Shown here: positions 15,425 to 15,677 of the stretch, in pieces | Position numbering within the stretch: the stretch's first letter is position 1 | Layout of the letters: each line of letters begins with the position of its first letter | Assembly: GCA_964368605.1 (NCBI GenBank) | Contig: CAYJBP010000051.1 | Location: forward strand, 1 to 15,677 | DNA: 15,677 bases | Source of the DNA: CAYJBP01 sp964368605 | GTDB lineage: Bacteria; Bacillota; Dehalobacteriia; UBA4068 | Direction: 5' to 3' | Translations under genes and position numbers: made by a program | The notes under the pieces: generated by a model | What the model was told of the DNA's origin: nothing | The model's database searches: none | Seen by the model: only the letters and a program-made list of their open reading frames with translations

Positions 15425-15622
15425 ATTCTAAAAGTTTTTGGTTTTACCTTTTTACAAAAAGGTAAAGGTCTTAATCTTTTGACCTTACTTCTTTCAATTA
15501 TAAAATAATAGAGCAATAAAGATAAGCAAGAAAGCCTAAGAAGCAGCAGAAGGTAGAATCGAATTGATAAAATTGAAAGAAAGCTGCTATTTTTATTTGC
15601 TGCGCAAATAAAAATGAAGTGC
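15425..15622. repeat. Right inverted-repeat arm flanking the terminase gene
   Basis: This is the reverse complement of the arm at 13422-13632, 198 bp long. It has the same perfect hairpin with inverted loop TGC (15589-15600/15604-15615), a single copy of the GGTCAAAAGATTAAG unit that is doubled on the left, and a hairpin TTTACCTTTTT-AC-AAAAAGGTAAA (15443-15466) whose stem differs from the left-arm counterpart by paired changes. The arm starts 36 nt after the terminase stop. The outer sequence to 15677 is AAGCAAAGC-rich with no gene, and the window stops there, so the outer boundary is not fixed. Confidence 0.95.
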
Positions 15623-15677
15623 TCTACACAAAACAAGCCATCAAGCAAAGCTTTCGCTTAAGCAAGCAAAGCAAAGC

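Noticed and set aside
13422..15622. Classical insertion sequence
   Set aside because: The enclosed protein is a terminase by its ATPase and nuclease motifs; no DDE or other transposase is present and no target duplication could be defined.
15385..15648. 87-codon minus-strand ORF across the right arm, Leu/Phe-rich
   Set aside because: The equivalent frame in the left arm lacks the start codon and is stopped after the IIERK stretch. The DNA arms are conserved but this reading frame is not, and its hydrophobic look follows from the T-rich sequence.

Overview
The window looks like chromosomal DNA of a low-to-medium-GC strict anaerobe of the Bacillota. The infB-rbfA-nrnA-truB-ribF order is a Bacillota translation cluster. 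The oxygen-sensitive glycyl radical enzyme with its activase, and a heterodimeric B12-dependent methylmalonyl-CoA mutase, point to a fermentative, propionate- or succinate-metabolising gut anaerobe. Negativicutes (Acidaminococcaceae/Veillonellaceae-like) is the best guess; this is inference, as there is no rRNA or other taxonomic marker here.

Layout. (1) 1-5240, plus strand: a tightly packed housekeeping operon with the 3' part of infB (IF2), rbfA, a DHH/DHHA1 NrnA-type phosphoesterase, and one 601-residue ORF that fuses TruB (tRNA pseudouridine-55 synthase) to RibF (riboflavin kinase/FAD synthetase). (2) 5241-5472: a convergent intergenic region full of palindromes, including a perfect bidirectional terminator. 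(3) 5473-8781, minus strand: a two-gene operon of a PflA-type activase followed by a glycyl radical enzyme that matches trans-4-hydroxy-L-proline dehydratase (HypD) at every active-site position I can recall. (4) 8782-9061: a divergent promoter region with a near-consensus sigma-70 promoter driving mutAB. (5) 9062-13251, plus strand: mutA-mutB, the small and large subunits of methylmalonyl-CoA mutase, translationally coupled by a 1-nt overlap. The small subunit carries an unusual CxCxCxCxC cluster. (6) 13252-15677: an accessory region. After the mutAB terminator and three 21-bp tandem repeats comes a solitary phage-type terminase large subunit (558 aa, ATPase and nuclease motifs intact) bracketed by two inverted arms of about 200 bp. 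The arms share one block of 134 bp with a single mismatch.

How it fits together. The first block maintains translation, tRNA modification, nucleotide recycling and flavin cofactors. The hyp pair would open hydroxyproline to pyrroline-5-carboxylate anaerobically, and MutAB interconverts succinyl-CoA and methylmalonyl-CoA for propionate metabolism. The most unusual element is the terminase unit. It has no small terminase, portal, protease or capsid gene beside it, and its flanks are inverted repeats made of hairpins, one of which differs between the two arms by base-pair-preserving (compensatory) changes. A variant of that hairpin also lies just after truB-ribF. The unit could be an undescribed mobile or invertible element using a domesticated terminase, or a terminase gene that happens to sit between dispersed intergenic repeats. 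The window alone cannot decide.
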